Below are positions 31,058 through 34,153 of a stretch of DNA of 34,153 nt, piece by piece (the first letter of the stretch is position 1; the number at the start of each line of letters is the position of its first letter). The DNA is taken from NCBI GenBank assembly GCA_017617575.1, contig JAFZVY010000072.1, forward strand, positions 1 through 34,153, read 5' to 3'. Both the position numbers and the translations under genes were made by a program. The notes beneath the pieces are model-generated. The model worked only from the letters and a program-made list of their open reading frames with translations. It did not search any database and was not told where the DNA came from. This DNA is from Bacteroidaceae bacterium. Lineage in GTDB: Bacteria > Bacteroidota > Bacteroidia > Bacteroidales > Bacteroidaceae.

Positions 31058-33463
31058 TTAGAACGTATAAGTAGCACCAATATTACCAGTCATAATCACA
31101 CGGTTCTTGTGGGCAAACTCATCAGAAGTGAACTTAAAGTCATTTCCGAAGATGTAGAACATTGGAGATGCAAACATACCCCACTTGTCAAAGAGCTTAA
31201 CTGTAAGGTTAAGACCGATATGACCACCAAAACCAAAGCGTGCAAACTTAGACTTCACACTACTGTCAAGAGTTGGATACATCACATAGTTGAGCAAATC
31301 CTTTGGAGGTGATGGCAAATTATCGCTCTTGTATGTCATACCATATACGTAAGGCTCCAAGAGACCATAGAACATGTGCTGCTCACCAACGAGGAATCCC
31401 ATTGAAGGACCGAGAACAAGATCCAAGTTTGTCTTTCTGTTTGGCTTGTAACCGCTATAGAGGTTCAAGAGGTTAAGCGTATAAGAAAGTGATGGCATAA
31501 CTACGAAGTAGTCACGTGTCCACTGCTCGTATGTATCCTGACGATACATATTCATGTTGCTATACTTAACACCTGCTGGAGTAAGAACAGCATTCTCATC
31601 GAACAAAGGCTCACTTACAATACGGCTTGAGAGGTTCCAGATATTTGAAAGCTCGATAGAGTTCTGAGTGATTGAAGCCATCTCTACAGAGAAACGCAAA
31701 CCGTGGTACTTGTTAAAGCGATAACCAACGAAAGCAAGTCCGTTGAAGTTATACATATTACCACGCCACTCGTAGTCACCTCTAGTATATTCAAAATTCA
31801 AACCACCACCAAGACCAACATACAACTTCTTGTCGTACTCAAACTGGTAATCATAATATTCACGATGCTTAGCACCACGCATATTCATTGTAAGACCAAG
31901 CTGAAGACTCACATCCTGATCTTTCATCATATCAATATCAGAACCGAGCTTCTTGTACATATAGTATGTCCAACGTGGCTCAACATAGAGTTGAAGGTCT
32001 TGTGAAAGCTTTGCCCAAAGGTGGAAAGCTGCAGTATAATGAGTAGCACTTAAAGTACTCTTTTGAATATCAATCTTTGTATCAAACCTGTAACGTTCAA
32101 TACCACTTGCATTGATATCGTTAGTTGGAGTCTGAGTTATTGAGTTTTCATCACAATAATAATTTGTCATTGTTCCCGCACCAGCACCGAACATAACTGT
32201 CGCACCAAATGGAGAATCCCAATTATAGTTAGCGGTGAAACCACCAATATTGACCAGTGTCTCGAAAGTGAATCCTTGATAAATAGAGTGATTATCTCTT
32301 ACATAAGGACTTTCCCAAGAGAAACCTCCATAGAATGACTCGTGGTTAAGCGTAAAGATGTGACGCTGGCTTGTTGTCTGTTTTGTGAAGAATGAACCAC
32401 GAAGACCGAAACGTGAAGAAATCCACTTACCAAAAGCAAATGTCTGTGAATGTCCAACAGTTCTAAGGAACTTAACGTTTTCGTTGTTTAATGTACCGAT
32501 AGCACCTGCACCCATGTCAATAAACCAAGGTGTGCGCTGACGCATATTCTTCAACTCCTCAAACTTGATAGAATCCTCATGTGTAAACTCTGCAAAAGTC
32601 TTGTGGAGGTGGTACAATGCCAACTCGTTTGGAGTCAAGTTGTTTCCGAGGAAGTAGATGAAACTGAAGTTCAATCCATAGAACAAATCATAGTTTCTCC
32701 AATATCCTGTACCAGAAAGGTCCATATTCTTGTCACCAACACCAACGTATGGTTCGAGAGCCATGTAACCCTGAGGACCTGCGAAGAACTTAAACTGAAG
32801 ACCTAAGTGTCCTTCGAAAGTAGAACTTTCCTTAAACTGCAAACCACCATTATACTTGTTAAAGTGATAGCCAACACCAACTATAGAAGACAAGTCGAGT
32901 GTTCTTGTAGGCTTATAACCATACACATAGTTTGAGAAGCTAAACAAATAGTCCAAACGACCACCCAAACGAGAATACAGTTCATTAGAGTTATTGAAGT
33001 ATCCAACACCTCCATCAAAAGAGAGACGGAGAGAGTTGTATCCATTTAACAACTTACCAATTCCCACATGAGCACCAGTAAGAAGGTTCATGGAATAATC
33101 ATCCGAAACAGGTGGAATCTTTGATGCTCCTACTCCAAGCTGGAGATACCATAGTTTCCTGAAGTTCACTCCAACAGTATCACCATAGTCACGAACACGC
33201 TTTTCGAGAATATAGTTGCTCGCATTAAACTCACTTGTAGCAAGATTCTTTCCTTTCCTTACCTTATCCTTTTCAAGGAAGTAGAGACTATCGTATTGGT
33301 CATAGACGACATCACTGTCGGCTGCAACCGAATATACATCAAGCACCTCCTTATAATCCCTGCTTATTGAGTTGCTGTTTCCTGGAGTGACGGCAAAGGC
33401 AGTCGTGATATCCAACGATATCGCAACTAAACTTGCCATTACTATTTTATAACTTAACTTCAT
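31058..33463 (-). CDS. Large outer-membrane beta-barrel protein, repeated barrel units
   Basis: An 801-aa protein beginning MKLSYKIVMASLVAISLDI, a signal peptide ending near TTAFA; the start at 33463 is preferred over one 10 codons upstream because it begins the signal peptide. Alternating hydrophobic beta strands and the final aromatic YTF are typical of outer-membrane barrels. Related stretches recur (LEPYVGVG near 240 and LEPYVYGMTY near 715; GYKPTRTLDLSSIVG and GYKPNRKTNLDLVLG; FGLRGSF), suggesting two to three tandem homologous barrel units of about 230-260 residues. No plug, TonB box or enzyme motif was found. Upstream, a second gene ends 38 bp away and is probably in the same operon. 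Confidence 0.72.
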   Translation of the reverse strand: MKLSYKIVMASLVAISLDITTAFAVTPGNSNSISRDYKEVLDVYSVAADSDVVYDQYDSLYFLEKDKVRKGKNLATSEFNASNYILEKRVRDYGDTVGVNFRKLWYLQLGVGASKIPPVSDDYSMNLLTGAHVGIGKLLNGYNSLRLSFDGGVGYFNNSNELYSRLGGRLDYLFSFSNYVYGYKPTRTLDLSSIVGVGYHFNKYNGGLQFKESSTFEGHLGLQFKFFAGPQGYMALEPYVGVGDKNMDLSGTGYWRNYDLFYGLNFSFIYFLGNNLTPNELALYHLHKTFAEFTHEDSIKFEELKNMRQRTPWFIDMGAGAIGTLNNENVKFLRTVGHSQTFAFGKWISSRFGLRGSFFTKQTTSQRHIFTLNHESFYGGFSWESPYVRDNHSIYQGFTFETLVNIGGFTANYNWDSPFGATVMFGAGAGTMTNYYCDENSITQTPTNDINASGIERYRFDTKIDIQKSTLSATHYTAAFHLWAKLSQDLQLYVEPRWTYYMYKKLGSDIDMMKDQDVSLQLGLTMNMRGAKHREYYDYQFEYDKKLYVGLGGGLNFEYTRGDYEWRGNMYNFNGLAFVGYRFNKYHGLRFSVEMASITQNSIELSNIWNLSSRIVSEPLFDENAVLTPAGVKYSNMNMYRQDTYEQWTRDYFVVMPSLSYTLNLLNLYSGYKPNRKTNLDLVLGPSMGFLVGEQHMFYGLLEPYVYGMTYKSDNLPSPPKDLLNYVMYPTLDSSVKSKFARFGFGGHIGLNLTVKLFDKWGMFASPMFYIFGNDFKFTSDEFAHKNRVIMTGNIGATYTF

Positions 33464-33501
33464 TACCGCAATAATATGATTATTTCGAGACAATTCTTAT
33501 A

Positions 33502-34153
33502 TTATTCTGTCTTATTATCCTCGCTTGTTGCATTTTGTTCCGCAGTTGCAGGAGCAGCCTCACCATCTGTTGGAGCAGCAGCTTCTTCTGCCTTCTTCTT
33601 TTCCTCAGCAGCCTTAGCAGCCTTCTTGGCATCTCTTACAGCTAAGAGGTAACGGAACTTATCCCTATATTTTGGAGCGTCCTTTGGAATATAAGGGAAG
33701 TTCTTGAATGTCTTAGTTTCAATATTTCCTTCAAACGCAAAGAAACGCTTGTATGCTGGCTTAATATCAAATGAAGCTTGGAAGTAAGCAAGGAAACGAG
33801 CAACACCATTGTCAGCCAAAGTCTTTGAATTTGTATTTTCTCCTGCTGCTGCTTTCTCAGCCTTTATCTTTTCATAAGCCTCACGCTTAATATTCCACTC
33901 CTTCCACTCATTCTGACTTCTTGCCATGAGGGCATCCTCCTCTTCTTCAGACATTGGCACATAACCAGTACCATAGTCCTCGAAGGCTGCACCACCATTG
34001 CTTGGCATTGCCTCTTTATCAGCCTGTGTACCTGCACCTGCGGCAACAAGTTCTCCCATAAGATACCATTTTCTTGCATCGTCATCTGGAAGAGCCTCGA
34101 TAGCTGGAAGAACATCTTCATCCTTGTAATCCAACTCTGCCTTCAACTCTGTC
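33502..34153 (-). CDS. Hypothetical protein, 5' end beyond window
   Basis: An open frame of 217 codons continuing past the right window edge; the leftmost in-frame start codon seen is a TTG at 34146, so the real start is outside. The protein begins with a helical, TPR-like stretch (EDVLPAIEALPDDDARKWYLMGELVAAG) and ends in a long Ala/Glu/Lys-rich tail (KKAAKAAEEKKKAEEAAAP, then TAEQNATSEDNKTE). No catalytic motif is visible. It is 38 bp upstream of the outer-membrane gene, so the two may work together in envelope assembly. Function unknown. Confidence 0.7.
   Translation of the reverse strand, partial: TELKAELDYKDEDVLPAIEALPDDDARKWYLMGELVAAGAGTQADKEAMPSNGGAAFEDYGTGYVPMSEEEEDALMARSQNEWKEWNIKREAYEKIKAEKAAAGENTNSKTLADNGVARFLAYFQASFDIKPAYKRFFAFEGNIETKTFKNFPYIPKDAPKYRDKFRYLLAVRDAKKAAKAAEEKKKAEEAAAPTDGEAAPATAEQNATSEDNKTE

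Overview
The window looks like chromosomal DNA of a Bacteroidales bacterium, most likely a Prevotella or close relative. The evidence: several genes are preceded by the Bacteroidetes promoter type (TTTG, 18-20 bp, TAnnTTTG) and most starts lack a clear Shine-Dalgarno sequence. A 63-aa ribosomal protein S21 gene, a XerC-type recombinase gene and a short HPF gene lie upstream of a Thr/Tyr/Thr tRNA cluster and tuf. There is a secreted C10 (streptopain-type) protease carrying BspA-type leucine-rich repeats, and a DUF2795 protein. No phage, conjugative or intact insertion-sequence genes are visible, so this is mostly core genome with repeat-rich intergenic regions.

Layout. 1-3176: leftward rpsU, xerC, hpf, three tRNAs and the 5' part of tuf (truncated by the window edge). 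3177-3967: an AT-rich region without a gene, with an 11-bp repeat hairpin. 3968-5154: leftward L-rhamnose mutarotase and a short Smr-domain protein. 5378-8822: two rightward paralogous AMP-binding acyl-CoA synthetases. 9137-12764: a leftward secreted C10 protease and a secreted double-domain CE12 acetylesterase. 12851-13233: a GC-rich 90-bp minisatellite. 13294-17130: a leftward set of housekeeping enzymes (HIT, 5-formyl-THF cyclo-ligase, biotin ligase, QueA, NUDIX). 17764-20059: a divergent pair of a membrane TPR/HTH lipoprotein and tadA. 20126-24356: leftward tyrS, serB and a MATE transporter. 24650-26459: an AAA ATPase / DUF4435 pair with overlapping genes. 27127-34153: leftward envelope and small metabolic genes, including a TPR periplasmic protein, cobalamin adenosyltransferase and a large outer-membrane beta-barrel protein with an upstream partner cut by the window edge.

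The most unusual content is between the genes. At least three gaps carry members of one inverted-repeat family with GGAGTAAA-rich arms (7023-7188, 10857-10969, 16030-16153). Several other gaps carry degenerate tandem arrays with a period of about 20-23 bp, two of them with strictly kept 23-bp spacing although the unit sequences differ (8881-9041 and 21424-21607). There are also a 90-bp GC-rich array with palindromes, a perfect 26-bp-arm hairpin at 26946-27007, and a 23-bp-arm hairpin at 17423-17477. The best candidate for a functional system among the proteins is the AAA ATPase / DUF4435 pair, which has the domain architecture of OLD-like and PARIS-like ATPase-Toprim modules. Its function here is not proven. 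All family assignments come from reading motifs by eye; no database search was run.
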